A DNA stretch of 64,000 nt, taken from Xenorhabdus kozodoii. GTDB taxonomy: Bacteria > Pseudomonadota > Gammaproteobacteria > Enterobacterales > Enterobacteriaceae. The position numbers and the translations under genes are program-made. How positions within the stretch are numbered: the first letter of the stretch is position 1; each line of letters opens with the position of its first letter. The DNA lies in the NCBI RefSeq assembly GCF_002632875.1, contig NZ_NJCX01000013.1, positions 33,851 through 97,850 on the forward strand. The letters are read 5' to 3'. Positions 1 to 9,574 of the stretch are shown piece by piece. The notes below the pieces were generated by a model. It was not told the origin of the DNA and searched no databases. It was given only the letters and a program-made list of their open reading frames with translations.

Positions 1-60
1 AGTGTCTTGCGAGTGCCCACACAGATTGTCTGATTAAGTTGTTAAAGAGCGGTGCAACCG
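1..60 (-). other. rRNA operon leader (start of an rrn operon leaving the window)
   Basis: Read on the minus strand, this stretch carries GCTCTTTAACAA (about 40-51), the boxA-type antitermination signal, followed by CAGACAATCTGTGTGGGCAC, the conserved segment just ahead of 16S rRNA in enterobacteria. The 16S gene itself must lie beyond position 1. gmhB immediately upstream of an rrn operon is also the E. coli gmhB-rrsH arrangement. A near-perfect hairpin at 56-79 (one mismatch) lies between this leader and promoter P2. Confidence 0.8.
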
Positions 61-90
61 GGAAGGCTCTTCCGGGTTGCGAGGCTGCGT

Positions 91-118
91 ATCTTACGCT
101 TTCCTCATTTGGTGTCAA
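91..118 (-). promoter_or_regulatory. rrn P2 promoter
   Basis: On the minus strand a consensus -35 TTGACA (113-118) is separated by 16 bases from TAAGAT (91-96). It is the downstream member of a tandem pair, as is usual for enterobacterial rRNA operons. Confidence 0.7.
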
Positions 119-189
119 GCCTTATTTTTCGTGACTTTCCACCTTGTCATCCCGACAGGTTTGTGTGTTTGTCGTGACAACGGATGCGC

Positions 190-217
190 ATTATAGGGAG
201 CCTTCTAATTTAGGCAA
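190..217 (-). promoter_or_regulatory. rrn P1 promoter
   Basis: On the minus strand TTGCCT (212-217) and a perfect TATAAT (190-195) are 16 bases apart, followed by a GC-rich discriminator GCGCATCC. GC-rich discriminators are typical of stringently controlled rRNA P1 promoters. AT-rich sequence upstream (220-260) could act as an UP element; that part is inference. Confidence 0.7.
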
Positions 218-266
218 GTCTTTTTTGTGATTTTTAATTTAAACGCTCACAATTTAGACCAAAAGG

Positions 267-833
267 CTATTTTTGCCTATTTTTTATCACATTTGGTAGG
301 TCTGATAAGCTATTAAGTACCAAATCCGCAGTTTGTTCTGCTTCTGCTGTTATCGGTTTTCCTGTTCGCACGAGAACCTTGGTTCCAACTTTCGCTGCCT
401 TGGCAGCCAACATATCTTCTATTTTGTCTCCTACTATATAAGAAGAAGACATATCGATATTCAGTGCTGTCTGCGCATCTAACAACATACCGGGTTGTGG
501 CTTACGACAGTCACAGCTCTTCTTATATTCTTCCTCTTCTGCTTCTGGATGATGTGGACAATAATAGATGCCATCAAGTTCAACGCCTCTATCCGCCAAT
601 GACCAGTCCATCCATTCTGTTAATTGCATAAATTGGTCTTCAGTAAAAATCTTACGGGCAATACCTGACTGATTTGTAACCAAGACCAGGGCATAGCCCA
701 TTTTTTTCAATTCAAGCATGGCTTCAATAGCACCATCGATAAATTGAAAATTATCTATCTCATGGACATAACCATGATCGATGTTAATCGTGCCGTCACG
801 ATCTAAAAATACGGCGGGAATAGCTTGAGTCAC
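267..833 (-). CDS. gmhB: D-glycero-beta-D-manno-heptose-1,7-bisphosphate 7-phosphatase
   Basis: This HAD-superfamily phosphatase (188 aa) removes the 7-phosphate of heptose bisphosphate in the ADP-heptose pathway that supplies the LPS inner core. HAD motif I is DRDGT with nucleophile D11 and acid/base D13; VTNQSG (about 52-57) is motif II, and GDKIED (135-140) carries the Mg-binding Asp. The zinc ligands of the family are visible as C92, H94, C107 and C109. Length matches E. coli GmhB. It is transcribed towards the rRNA operon, with no other gene between, and is divergent from metN. Confidence 0.95.
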   Translation of the reverse strand: MTQAIPAVFLDRDGTINIDHGYVHEIDNFQFIDGAIEAMLELKKMGYALVLVTNQSGIARKIFTEDQFMQLTEWMDWSLADRGVELDGIYYCPHHPEAEEEEYKKSCDCRKPQPGMLLDAQTALNIDMSSSYIVGDKIEDMLAAKAAKVGTKVLVRTGKPITAEAEQTADLVLNSLSDLPNVIKNRQK

Positions 834-923
834 CTAATTACTCCAAAAATTTACCAAGTGGACAGTATCGCATGATTCATTACTGATTGAGAATGCAGCA
901 TTTAATTTATTCCTAGTTGACTT

Positions 924-947
924 AGACGTCTAGACGCCTTAACATCT
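924..947 (+). promoter_or_regulatory. MetJ operator: three tandem met boxes
   Basis: Three adjacent 8-mers, AGACGTCT (a perfect met box), AGACGCCT and TAACATCT, lie head to tail 66 bases ahead of the metN start. MetJ dimers bind tandem met boxes cooperatively with S-adenosylmethionine as corepressor. Their position indicates methionine-repressed expression of metNIQ. Confidence 0.85.
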
Positions 948-1012
948 ACTTTAATTCATGACTTGTTGAAATATTCTCAAGTCATTCATCACGACATCTA
1001 ATAAGAAAAAAA

Positions 1013-2044
1013 ATGATAAGACTGACTCAGATAAATAAGATATTTCAACAAGGAACGCGCACGATAAAAGCGCTTTCAGATATCAATTTACATGTCCCGC
1101 AAGGGCAAATATATGGCGTTATTGGCTCTTCCGGTGCAGGCAAAAGTACCTTAATTCGCTGTGTGAATATGCTTGAACGGCCAACTTCTGGCCAGGTATT
1201 AGTGGCTGGTCAGGATTTAACTTCGCTTTCAGAACGTGAACTTACCCATGCTCGTTGTCATATTGGCATGATTTTCCAGCACTTTAATTTACTGTCATCC
1301 AGAACAGTGTTTGGCAATATTGCGTTACCTTTAGAGCTTAATAACACGCCAAAAGCTGAAATCAAGACTAAAGTTAACGAATTGTTAGAGTTAGTTGGCC
1401 TGGCAGACAAACATGACGTTTACCCTGCCAATTTATCAGGTGGTCAAAAACAGCGCGTTGCTATTGCACGGGCTTTGGCGAATTCCCCCAAAGTACTGTT
1501 GTGTGACGAAGCCACCAGTGCTTTAGATCCCGCAACAACGCGTTCTATTCTGGAATTGTTAAAAGACATTAACCGTCGGCTGGGTTTGACCATTCTGCTC
1601 ATCACCCATGAGATGGATGTTGTTAAACGCATCTGTGATCACGTTGCTGTCATCAGCGGTGGTCAATTGATTGAACAAGATGTTGTGAGCGAAATATTTT
1701 CGCACCCCAAGACCCCGGTTGCCCAAGAATTTATCAAATCGACATTGCATTTGGATATTCCTGAAGACTACTTGCAGAAGTTACAACCGGAGTCCGCACC
1801 TGATCGCTGCCCATTATTGAAACTGGAGTTCACCGGTAAATCCGTTGATGCACCTTTAATCTCAATGGCAGTTCGCCGCTTTAATATCGACATCAGCATA
1901 TTAAGCTCCCAAATGGACTACGCCGGTGGGGTTAAGTTTGGGGTTATGCTGGCTGAATTAGATGGGGAAAGTGATAGCATCAAATCAACGCTTGAATTTT
2001 TAGAAGAGCATCATGTAAAAGTAGAGGTTCTCGGTTATGTCTGA
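1013..2044 (+). CDS. metN: Methionine ABC importer ATP-binding protein
   Basis: MetN (343 aa) is the ATPase of the MetNIQ D/L-methionine importer at the cytoplasmic face of the inner membrane. Walker [10 protein letters not shown] is at 38-46, the ABC signature LSGGQKQR at about 140, and Walker [12 protein letters not shown] at about 161. The C-terminal 80 residues form the ACT-like NIL regulatory domain that binds methionine and trans-inhibits transport. The stop overlaps the start of metI by 8 bases, so translation is probably coupled. It is preceded by met boxes. Confidence 0.96.
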   Translation: MIRLTQINKIFQQGTRTIKALSDINLHVPQGQIYGVIGSSGAGKSTLIRCVNMLERPTSGQVLVAGQDLTSLSERELTHARCHIGMIFQHFNLLSSRTVFGNIALPLELNNTPKAEIKTKVNELLELVGLADKHDVYPANLSGGQKQRVAIARALANSPKVLLCDEATSALDPATTRSILELLKDINRRLGLTILLITHEMDVVKRICDHVAVISGGQLIEQDVVSEIFSHPKTPVAQEFIKSTLHLDIPEDYLQKLQPESAPDRCPLLKLEFTGKSVDAPLISMAVRRFNIDISILSSQMDYAGGVKFGVMLAELDGESDSIKSTLEFLEEHHVKVEVLGYV

Positions 2045-2690
2045 AGGAATGATTTTATTATTAGCTAAAGGAGTCTGGGAAACTCTCGTGATGACTTTTG
2101 TCTCTGGTTTCTTTGGCTTTGTGATTGGGTTGCCAGCGGGGGTGCTTTTATATGCTACTCGTCCTGGGCAGATCATTGAAAATGGCACGCTTTATCGCAT
2201 ACTTTCTGCATTGGTCAATATTACGCGTTCAATACCTTTTATTATTCTATTGGTATGGATGATCCCATTTACCCGTCTGATTGTAGGAACATCCATTGGG
2301 TTACAGGCAGCAATTGTTCCGCTGACGGTGGGAGCGGCGCCATTTATTGCTCGCATGGTGGAAAATGCACTATTGGAAATTCCAACCGGCTTAATTGAAG
2401 CAGCGCGTGCAATGGGAGCAACACCGTTTCAGATTGTCAAAAAGATCCTATTGCCGGAAGCGTTACCCAGTTTGATTAATGCTGCAACCATAACGCTAAT
2501 CACATTAGTGGGTTATTCCGCAATGGGTGGTGCTGTTGGTGCCGGTGGTCTGGGCCAGATTGGCTATCAATATGGCTATATCGGCTACGATGCAACAATA
2601 ATGAATACCGTATTAGCATTACTCGTTGTTTTAGTGTTCTTGATTCAGGTCAGCGGTGATCGTTTAGTGAAAACCGTTAATCGTAAGTAA
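2037..2690 (+). CDS. metI: Methionine ABC importer permease
   Basis: This integral membrane subunit (217 aa) of MetNIQ has about five hydrophobic segments and the cytoplasmic EAA loop ([24 protein letters not shown], about 121-144) that docks on MetN. It overlaps metN by 8 bases and is followed by metQ after about 165 bases. Length and start agree with E. coli MetI. Confidence 0.95.
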   Translation: MSEGMILLLAKGVWETLVMTFVSGFFGFVIGLPAGVLLYATRPGQIIENGTLYRILSALVNITRSIPFIILLVWMIPFTRLIVGTSIGLQAAIVPLTVGAAPFIARMVENALLEIPTGLIEAARAMGATPFQIVKKILLPEALPSLINAATITLITLVGYSAMGGAVGAGGLGQIGYQYGYIGYDATIMNTVLALLVVLVFLIQVSGDRLVKTVNRK

Positions 2691-2715
2691 CTTATTTTCA
2701 ACAAAGTGGCAGGGC

Positions 2716-2790
2716 TTATACCTATACCCGACACATTTCAAGTTGCTACTTTATTGGCTGCAATTTGAAAGATGAAGGGAATAAGAGCCT
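2716..2790. repeat. Degenerate relative of the dispersed palindromic repeat
   Basis: The metI-metQ spacer contains TATACCCGACACATTTCAAG and TTCAAGTTGC, matching the ends of the 105-bp repeat at 40925 and 61924. The central palindrome is not preserved. It adds no gene and probably reflects an old insertion within the met operon. Confidence 0.3.
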
Positions 2791-2856
2791 CATTATAGTA
2801 GTACGCAGTAACTTGATAAGACAGGTTATAAATCAGTATTCAATAGGGGTGAAAAT

Positions 2857-3672
2857 ATGTCAGTAAAATTGAAATCTATCGCTGCAATCAGTGCATTATT
2901 AGGGACATTAATTCTTGCTGGTTGCGGACAGGAACAACGTGACCCGAACCATATTAAGGTTGGCGTTATTGCAGGACCTGAACTTAAAGTTGCTGAAGTG
3001 GCTAAACAAGTGGCTAAAGATAAATATGGCCTTGATGTTGAGCTAACGACATTCAATGATTACGTTCTGCCAAATGAGTCATTGAGTAAGGGAGATATTG
3101 ATGTCAATGTCTTCCAGCATAAGCCTTTTTTAGATCAGCAAATGAAAGAACGTAACTACAAATTGGCCATTGTGGGTAACTCTTTTATTTTCCCAATGGC
3201 GGCCTACTCTAAAAAAATTAAATCGTTGGATGAATTACAAGATGGTTCTCAAATTGCCATACCTAACGATCCAACAAACCAAGGCCGTGCTTTGCTGTTA
3301 TTACAAAAACAAGGTCTTATTACCCTGAAAGACGGTGTTGGTCTGCTGCCAACGATTTTGGACATTACCGGTAATCCTAAGCACTTGGATATCGTCCAAT
3401 TGGAAGCACCACAATTACCACGTTCACTGGATGACCAAAAGATTGCTTTCGCGATTATCAATAATACCTACGCGGGGCAAATTGGTTTAACACCAGAACA
3501 AGACGGTATTTTTGTTGAGGATAAAGATTCACCTTACGTCAATATCATTGTGAGTCGCGAAGACAATAAAGATGCGGATAACGTGCAAAAATTTGTGAAA
3601 GCCTACCAATCACCAGAAGTCGTAAAAGAAGCCAATGAAGTCTTCAAGGGCGGAGCAATAAAAGGCTGGTAA
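2857..3672 (+). CDS. metQ: Methionine-binding lipoprotein
   Basis: MetQ (271 aa) is the substrate-binding component of MetNIQ, anchored to the inner membrane as a lipoprotein. The signal peptide ends in a lipobox LILAGC with acylated C23, followed by the NlpA-family fold (HIKVGVIAGPELKVAEVAK). The ATG is preceded by a GGGG-rich ribosome site (GGGGTGAAAAT). It lies downstream of metI and is closed by a terminator at 3707. Confidence 0.95.
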   Translation: MSVKLKSIAAISALLGTLILAGCGQEQRDPNHIKVGVIAGPELKVAEVAKQVAKDKYGLDVELTTFNDYVLPNESLSKGDIDVNVFQHKPFLDQQMKERNYKLAIVGNSFIFPMAAYSKKIKSLDELQDGSQIAIPNDPTNQGRALLLLQKQGLITLKDGVGLLPTILDITGNPKHLDIVQLEAPQLPRSLDDQKIAFAIINNTYAGQIGLTPEQDGIFVEDKDSPYVNIIVSREDNKDADNVQKFVKAYQSPEVVKEANEVFKGGAIKGW

Positions 3673-3706
3673 TCTTTCTTATTCAGAGAATCGAGATTAG
3701 AATCAT

Positions 3707-3737
3707 TGGGTGGATATTTTTATATCCACCCATTTTT
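3707..3737 (+). terminator. metNIQ terminator
   Basis: A perfect 11-bp inverted repeat (TGGGTGGATAT / ATATCCACCCA) with a 4-base loop is followed by TTTTT. It is a classical intrinsic terminator 35 bases after metQ. Confidence 0.85.
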
Positions 3738-3794
3738 ATTGGGTGAAAGCATAAATCCCTCTCACTGACGCTATCACTATGAGGATTCAACTCG

Positions 3795-4190
3795 ATGCGT
3801 GTGTTACCTATCTGTTTCATGGCGCTTTTTATCGCTGGGTGTACATCACTGCCAACTCAGCCCAATGAATCTAAGATGCCGGATCCGGCGTTGAAACATC
3901 AGTCAGTCAAGAAAGACAACATGCCTTCTTATGTTCGTCTATACACCAAACCCGATGAACTTTTAGGGCTGCCATTTAAAGAGTTAGGTACTGTAGCCGG
4001 AGAGTCCTGCCGCAATACTTTGCAGGACTCCCCAGCCAGTATTGCAACCGCACGACAAAACATGCTGACAAAAGCATCTCGTCTAAACGCAAACGCCGTT
4101 TTACTTCACCAATGTGCAATTTTATCGGGTTACGGTTGTTACCAAATTGCTATCTGTGAAGGCTCAGCCTTACTGACCACCCCAAAATAA
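3795..4190 (+). CDS. rcsF: Outer membrane stress-sensor lipoprotein RcsF
   Basis: RcsF (131 aa) senses envelope damage, threads through BamA/OMP complexes and activates the Rcs phosphorelay through IgaA. The lipobox is FIAGC with C16, followed by a Pro-rich linker. The signalling domain has four cysteines (GESC, HQCAIL, GYGC, AIC) matching the two disulfides of the family. It has a separate position after the metQ terminator. BamA, a known partner, is encoded in the same window. Confidence 0.93.
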   Translation: MRVLPICFMALFIAGCTSLPTQPNESKMPDPALKHQSVKKDNMPSYVRLYTKPDELLGLPFKELGTVAGESCRNTLQDSPASIATARQNMLTKASRLNANAVLLHQCAILSGYGCYQIAICEGSALLTTPK

Positions 4191-4221
4191 TTGTGACTGG
4201 ATTTTTATTATAAAAACGCTC

Positions 4222-4929
4222 ATGGCAGATTTTCATTTTACGCAAATAGGAACCATTCATTCTCCTTATAAAGAGAAATTTGCCATTCCCCGTCAACCGG
4301 GTTTGGTCGAAGATGGTACAGGGAGGCTGGAATTACTTGCCCCCTATAATCAGGTTGATGCGGTGCGCGGGCTGGAACAGTTCAGTCATTTGTGGATTAT
4401 TTTTGTGTTTCATCAAACCATGGAAGGTGGCTGGAACCCCTTGGTGCGCCCACCCCGTTTGGGAGGCAATGCCAAAATGGGCGTGTTTGCCACCCGTTCA
4501 ACCTTCCGCCCTAACCCAATTGGTATGTCACTGGTGGAATTGAAAGGCATTCAATGCGAGAACAATCGCACCATTTTAGAACTGGGTAGTTTAGATTTGG
4601 TGGATGGTACACCGGTTATCGACATCAAACCGTACCTGCCTTTTGCTGAATCCCGCCCAAAAGCCAAGGCCGGTTTTGCCCAGGCAGCGCCAGAGGCTGA
4701 CATGGCTGTTCATTTCTCACCAGAAGCGGAATGCCAACTTTTATCCCACGAACTCTATTATCCTTACTTGAGGCGTTTTATTAGCCAAGTATTAGCGCAA
4801 GATCCCCGTCCGGCCTATCGTAAAAAAGCGCAGGAAAACCGTATATATGCGGCCCATATCTTAGATTTTAACGTCCGCTGGCAGGTCTTTAATGCCATAG
4901 CAGAAGTGGTTTCCATTGAACGCCGTTAA
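4222..4929 (+). CDS. trmO: tRNA (adenine(37)-N6)-methyltransferase TrmO
   Basis: TrmO (YaeB/TsaA, 235 aa) methylates t6A37 of tRNA-Thr(GGU) to m6t6A using S-adenosylmethionine. The family core is visible as IGTIHSPYKEKFAIPRQPG near the N-terminus, GLEQFSHLWIIFVFH at about 50, and TRSTFRPNPIGMS at about 93-105. It starts 31 bases after rcsF and is followed by an imperfect hairpin (4990-5013, TGGGTGGTAA / TTACCGCCCA) that lacks a T-run. Confidence 0.95.
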   Translation: MADFHFTQIGTIHSPYKEKFAIPRQPGLVEDGTGRLELLAPYNQVDAVRGLEQFSHLWIIFVFHQTMEGGWNPLVRPPRLGGNAKMGVFATRSTFRPNPIGMSLVELKGIQCENNRTILELGSLDLVDGTPVIDIKPYLPFAESRPKAKAGFAQAAPEADMAVHFSPEAECQLLSHELYYPYLRRFISQVLAQDPRPAYRKKAQENRIYAAHILDFNVRWQVFNAIAEVVSIERR

Positions 4930-5044
4930 AACTCCTTTTGACATCGTAAGCTCGCTGGTAGACTAGCGATTTATCTTTATTTTCTAAGTTGGGTGGTAAT
5001 CTCTTACCGCCCAGAAGCAATTTGCTATCCAATGGAAACTTATT

Positions 5045-6766
5045 ATGCGTACTAGCCAATATCTGCTCTCTACCTTAAAAGAGACACCTGCTGATGCGGA
5101 AGTCGTCAGTCATCAACTGATGCTTCGTGCTGGAATGATCCGTAAACTCGCTTCAGGTCTATACAACTGGATGCCGACAGGTGTTCGTGCGTTGAGAAAA
5201 GTGGAAAACATTGTTCGCGAAGAGATGAATAATGCGGGAGCGATTGAAGTTTCCATGCCAGTCGTTCAGCCGGCAGATTTGTGGCAGGAAAGTGGCCGTT
5301 GGGAACAATATGGCCCAGAATTATTGCGTTTTGTTGATCGCGGTGAACGCCCTTTCGTTTTGGGTCCCACCCATGAAGAAGTTATCACCGATCTGGTTCG
5401 TAACGAGGTCACTTCATATAAACAGCTTCCTCTAAACCTGTTCCAGATCCAGACCAAATTCCGTGATGAGGTTCGTCCGCGCTTTGGTGTTATGCGTTCA
5501 CGTGAATTTATCATGAAAGATGCATACTCTTTTCATACCAGCCAAGATTCCCTGCAAGAAACATACGATAAGATGTACGATGCCTACAGTAAGATCTTTA
5601 CCCGCATCGGCTTAGATTTCCGCGCAGTTCTGGCTGATACGGGTTCAATCGGTGGCAGTGCTTCCCATGAATTCCAGGTCCTGGCAGACAGTGGTGAAGA
5701 TGATATCGTTTTCTCTACTGAATCCAACTATGCCGCCAATATTGAATTGGCTGAAGCAGTTATGCCATCCCAGGCGCGTGTGGCGCCATCTGAAGAGATG
5801 CGCCTGATCGATACACCAAACGCCAAGACGATTGCCGAACTCGTTGAACAATTCAATCTGCCAATTGAAAAAACCGTCAAGACGCTGATCGTTCATGCCG
5901 CAGAAGAAAGCGGGCATCAATTAGTGGCCTTGCTGGTACGTGGTGATCATGAACTCAATGAGATCAAAGCAGAAAAATTGTCGTTGATCGCCAGCCCGCT
6001 GACTTTCGCGGCCGAAGAAGAAATCCGTGCGGTTGTCAACGCAGGCCCAGGCTCTTTAGGGCCGGTCAATCTGCCTATGCCTGTCATTATTGACCGTAGC
6101 GTATCTGTCATGAGTGATTTTGGCGCTGGCGCTAATATTGATGATAAACACTACTTCGGTATTAACTGGGAGCGTGATTTACCGCTGCCAGCCGTGGCTG
6201 ATATCCGTAACGTTGTTGAAGGCGATGCCAGCCCAGACGGTCAAGGAACGTTGCTAATCAAGCGTGGCATTGAAGTGGGTCATATCTTCCAATTAGGCAC
6301 CAAGTATTCTGATGCCCTGAAAGCCACCGTACAAAATGAAGATGGGCACAATCAAGTTATCGCGATGGGATGCTATGGTATTGGTATCACCCGTATCGTT
6401 GCCGCCGCCATTGAGCAAAACCACGATGATCGTGGCATTATCTGGCCAGATGCCATTGCCCCGTTCCAGGTCGCTATTTTGCCAATGAACATGCACAAAT
6501 CTTACCGCGTGAAAGAAGTCGCCGAAAAATTATATGCAGACTTACGTGCCAGCGGTATTGATGTCATTCTTGATGACCGCAAGGAGCGTCCTGGTGTGAT
6601 GTTTGCGGATATGGAGCTGATCGGTGTACCACATACTCTGGTGATCGGCGATCGTAACCTGGATAACGGCGAGATCGAATATAAATACCGCCGCACAGGT
6701 GATAAGCAAATGCTGAAACTGGAAAATATTGTTGATTACCTGAAAAGTCATATCCAACAGGCTTAA
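5045..6766 (+). CDS. proS: Prolyl-tRNA synthetase
   Basis: This class II aminoacyl-tRNA synthetase of the bacterial type (573 aa) charges tRNA-Pro. Motif 2 ([23 protein letters not shown]) lies near 140, the YbaK-like editing insertion spans roughly 225-405, and motif 3 ([17 protein letters not shown]) is near 443. The anticodon-binding domain ends the protein. Length is as in E. coli (572). It ends in a bidirectional terminator shared with nlpE. Confidence 0.97.
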   Translation: MRTSQYLLSTLKETPADAEVVSHQLMLRAGMIRKLASGLYNWMPTGVRALRKVENIVREEMNNAGAIEVSMPVVQPADLWQESGRWEQYGPELLRFVDRGERPFVLGPTHEEVITDLVRNEVTSYKQLPLNLFQIQTKFRDEVRPRFGVMRSREFIMKDAYSFHTSQDSLQETYDKMYDAYSKIFTRIGLDFRAVLADTGSIGGSASHEFQVLADSGEDDIVFSTESNYAANIELAEAVMPSQARVAPSEEMRLIDTPNAKTIAELVEQFNLPIEKTVKTLIVHAAEESGHQLVALLVRGDHELNEIKAEKLSLIASPLTFAAEEEIRAVVNAGPGSLGPVNLPMPVIIDRSVSVMSDFGAGANIDDKHYFGINWERDLPLPAVADIRNVVEGDASPDGQGTLLIKRGIEVGHIFQLGTKYSDALKATVQNEDGHNQVIAMGCYGIGITRIVAAAIEQNHDDRGIIWPDAIAPFQVAILPMNMHKSYRVKEVAEKLYADLRASGIDVILDDRKERPGVMFADMELIGVPHTLVIGDRNLDNGEIEYKYRRTGDKQMLKLENIVDYLKSHIQQA

Positions 6767-6792
6767 TTTTGCCTGAAAATATCAGCTTAAAT

Positions 6793-6825
6793 AAAAAACC
6801 TGCGTATTCATTACGCAGGTTTTTT
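6793..6825. terminator. Bidirectional terminator between proS and nlpE
   Basis: Perfect 14-bp arms AAAAAACCTGCGTA / TACGCAGGTTTTTT flank a 5-base loop. A-run and T-run on opposite sides allow termination of both convergent genes. Confidence 0.9.
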
Positions 6826-6850
6826 AATCAATTACACACGACTTTGTCCG

Positions 6851-7537
6851 CTATTTTTGGGTGCGACAGGAAACGGTTTTATCAAAGTGAATTTTGCCGG
6901 TTTGGATCACCGCTTTATCAAACAAGCCATCTTCCATTGAAGGACGAAGCGTGTAATAGCCTTCAATTTCCACATAAACAGGGGTTCCGCCTTCCACTCC
7001 CGTAGCATGGTAACCACGCTCTAAATCGATATTTTCGGCCGCATCATAACGCTTTCCAGTACCACATTCCGTAAAGAGCGCAGAATCAGCAAAATAGCTA
7101 TATTCTCCGGCCAATTTTTTCGGTTTGACTCTATCCAATTCATAATTGAAGTTTGATTGAATGGGATCGCCGTTGATATCCAGCATCACCAGATTTTCAC
7201 CTTTAGGCAGATAATAAGATTGATGGCCGTCTTGCTGACTTAAGACCATCTTTTTACCGTTTATCACCCAACTCCCCGTTTCAAAGAAAGTATCTTTCTC
7301 ATTTTCGGCGCCCAAATAAGTTTGTCCTAATATATATGTCCCATCCTTGGCAAGCTGCAAGGTCGTGTCAATACCGGCACAATCCGCACAAGGTATGACA
7401 CCACTAAACACATTTTCGGTTGGTTGGGGCTTTTCCTGAGATACCGGGCTATTCTGGGGTACGGAACTGTTTTGACATCCCGCAGCGGTGAATACACCTG
7501 CAACTAACAATGCAAGCAAGATTTTTTTATTCATCAT
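6851..7537 (-). CDS. nlpE: Copper-resistance/Cpx-activating lipoprotein NlpE
   Basis: This outer-membrane lipoprotein (228 aa) signals adhesion and lipoprotein-sorting defects to the Cpx system. Lipobox TAAGC gives acylated C21; a Pro/Gln-rich linker follows; the N-terminal barrel has the CXXC motif PCADC (C50, C53). The C-terminal OB-like domain has two further cysteines (TECGTG, VSCRTQK) for a second disulfide. There are two adjacent ATG codons (MMNKK); the second (7534) is equally possible as the start. It is convergent with proS. Confidence 0.9.
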   Translation of the reverse strand: MMNKKILLALLVAGVFTAAGCQNSSVPQNSPVSQEKPQPTENVFSGVIPCADCAGIDTTLQLAKDGTYILGQTYLGAENEKDTFFETGSWVINGKKMVLSQQDGHQSYYLPKGENLVMLDINGDPIQSNFNYELDRVKPKKLAGEYSYFADSALFTECGTGKRYDAAENIDLERGYHATGVEGGTPVYVEIEGYYTLRPSMEDGLFDKAVIQTGKIHFDKTVSCRTQK

Positions 7538-7806
7538 TTAATCCAATAAATTCAAAAAATAACCCATTGATTTCGAGTAAAACATAAGATCGACATGATT
7601 TCACCCTATTCCGAAATGCACGGGGGAAAATCAAAGGGTATGACTTTATTTTAGTAATGATAAGATAAGGCTCAACTGGCTTCCTTTATCGCCGATTTAT
7701 TAAGCAATCACGGGAAGCTTACTGTGCTATAGTCGTAGGTAGTATTTTTGATTTTAGTCAATCACGGGCGGCACAATAACCGCCACTAACATAGTGGTGA
7801 GCAAAT

Positions 7807-8070
7807 ATGTCTATAGATAATGAAGACTATCAACCCATTAACTGTGATGATTACGATAACCTTGAGCTAGCGTGCCAACGCCAGCTCTATTTGCATCTCC
7901 AACTGAAAAATGGCGAAGCATTTGAAGGAAAAGCTAAGAAGCTGATTTTAAGAAAAAAAATTGAATATCTTCTCATTGATTCAAATGAAGGAACCCATGA
8001 ATTAAGGTTAGATTATATTATCAGTTTCAGCAATCCAGAAATTGGGACGATTGTTATTGAACATTATTAA
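7807..8070 (+). CDS. rof: Rho-binding antiterminator Rof
   Basis: This small protein (87 aa) of the Rof/YaeO family binds Rho and inhibits Rho-dependent termination. It matches the family start (YQPINCDDYDNLELACQ) and ends in the typical strand-rich IGTIVIEHY. It has its own RBS (GTGGTGAGC) and is closed by a terminator at 8106. As in E. coli it is the neighbour of tilS. Confidence 0.9.
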   Translation: MSIDNEDYQPINCDDYDNLELACQRQLYLHLQLKNGEAFEGKAKKLILRKKIEYLLIDSNEGTHELRLDYIISFSNPEIGTIVIEHY

Positions 8071-8105
8071 ACCCGACCGCCAATAACGATGACCATCTTT
8101 CTCCA

Positions 8106-8134
8106 AAAGTCCTTATTTTAAATAAGGACTTTTT
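8106..8134 (+). terminator. rof terminator
   Basis: The inverted repeat AAAGTCCTTATT / AATAAGGACTTT has a 4-base loop and is followed by T-residues. It may work on both strands, also ending tilS read-through. Confidence 0.85.
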
Positions 8135-8200
8135 ATGTAACAAAAATCGCCATGAATCAATTAGTAAGCCGCTACGGTTATCACAACGTAACTTACCATT

Positions 8201-9541
8201 TCATTGCATATTTTTCTTCCACAGAACTGAAATTCCTGCGTTATCAGGCAAGTTCTGCCCCTCTTTGGTGATGAAAACCCCCAACGCGGCAATCAGTTTT
8301 TCATTGTAATAGAGCAAAGGGGTTCTCTCCCTGAGCCAGGGTGCAACCCCCAATTCTTGCCACAGTTTTTTACTGTGGCGGGCGTGTTGCCGCCCCACAA
8401 TATTAATATTGCCCTGAACACCAAAACGAATTGTCACTTGCTCATTGCCCGTTGGCTTTCTCACTGTCATGCCATCTTCTTTAGTGCAAAGCAGGGTTCC
8501 CAACCCATCCGGTAGCATCAATGCCTGCCGTAAATCCCATTCAAGAATCAAACCCGCCAGATCCCGATATTGAGGCAGTAGCCAAAGTTGCTGCCGATAA
8601 CGACGGATCTCATCGTGTCCTAACCTAAAGCGTGGCTCTGCATCTCGCCGGGCAAGTGCCACCTCTGACCAAATGCGTTGGAGTTGCTCCCGTGCCGGCA
8701 TTTTTACCCCACGTTGATTGAGCCATCGGCGCAACAATGCATTCCGTTTTGCTTCGGAACTGTTTTCCAAGGGAGGAATAGATATCGCACCTTCCGAGGT
8801 AACCAGTGAAGCCAACGATTCTTTCAGCAATTCATCCAGTAACTGTTCTTGCTCGCCACACAAGCTGGCACTGCGGGAAACGGCTTGCGGAAAATGAGGC
8901 CAACGCTGGTTGAGTAACGGCATGATATGCAGACGCAGGAAATTACGGTCATAACGATCATCTTGGTTACTGTCGTCTTCTACCCATTGTAATTTTTGTG
9001 CCTGTGCATACGCCTCTAGCTCTGCCCGGCTGACATTGAGCAATGGGCGAATCAATGTTGTTCCTGCAAATGGCATTCTGGCAGGCATGGAAGATAACCC
9101 CGCCGGACCACTTCCCCGTTTCAGTGCCAATAAGAAGGTTTCTGCCTGATCATCAAGATGTTGCGCCGTAATTAACACTTCCCCCAGCTGTAACTCACGC
9201 TGGAAAACACGATAACGCGCATTTCTAGCCGCGGCTTCAATCCCATTTTGGCGGGTATTCAGTTCGACTTTTTCAGTTCGAAAATCAACCTGCCAGCCAG
9301 CACAAACCTGACGACAGTGTTCAACCCATAAATCCGCCTCTGGGTTTAAACCATGATGAATATGGATTGCCCTCAACGCCATGTGCTCACCATTTGGTTG
9401 TTGAGATTGCGTTCGCAAACGAACAAGCAAATGCAACAATACGGTGGAATCCAATCCACCGCTAAATCCGAGCAATATCTTTTTATGCTGACCCATTTGT
9501 TCTGCCAATATCGTAAGCAGAGGATCGTGATTACTTGCCAT
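8201..9541 (-). CDS. tilS: tRNA(Ile)-lysidine synthase
   Basis: TilS (446 aa) is an N-type ATP pyrophosphatase that converts C34 of the CAU-anticodon tRNA-Ile to lysidine. The PP-loop SGGLDST is at 27-33, with a substrate-binding region LITAQHLDDQAETFL near 130. The C-terminal TilS domains 2 and 3 follow; total length equals the long enterobacterial form. The start MASNHDP is 34 bases from the next upstream gene's stop, so both may share a transcript. Confidence 0.94.
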   Translation of the reverse strand: MASNHDPLLTILAEQMGQHKKILLGFSGGLDSTVLLHLLVRLRTQSQQPNGEHMALRAIHIHHGLNPEADLWVEHCRQVCAGWQVDFRTEKVELNTRQNGIEAAARNARYRVFQRELQLGEVLITAQHLDDQAETFLLALKRGSGPAGLSSMPARMPFAGTTLIRPLLNVSRAELEAYAQAQKLQWVEDDSNQDDRYDRNFLRLHIMPLLNQRWPHFPQAVSRSASLCGEQEQLLDELLKESLASLVTSEGAISIPPLENSSEAKRNALLRRWLNQRGVKMPAREQLQRIWSEVALARRDAEPRFRLGHDEIRRYRQQLWLLPQYRDLAGLILEWDLRQALMLPDGLGTLLCTKEDGMTVRKPTGNEQVTIRFGVQGNINIVGRQHARHSKKLWQELGVAPWLRERTPLLYYNEKLIAALGVFITKEGQNLPDNAGISVLWKKNMQ

Positions 9542-9574
9542 TATGGAGACAACCCTTTCTTCATTTTTGCCTGA

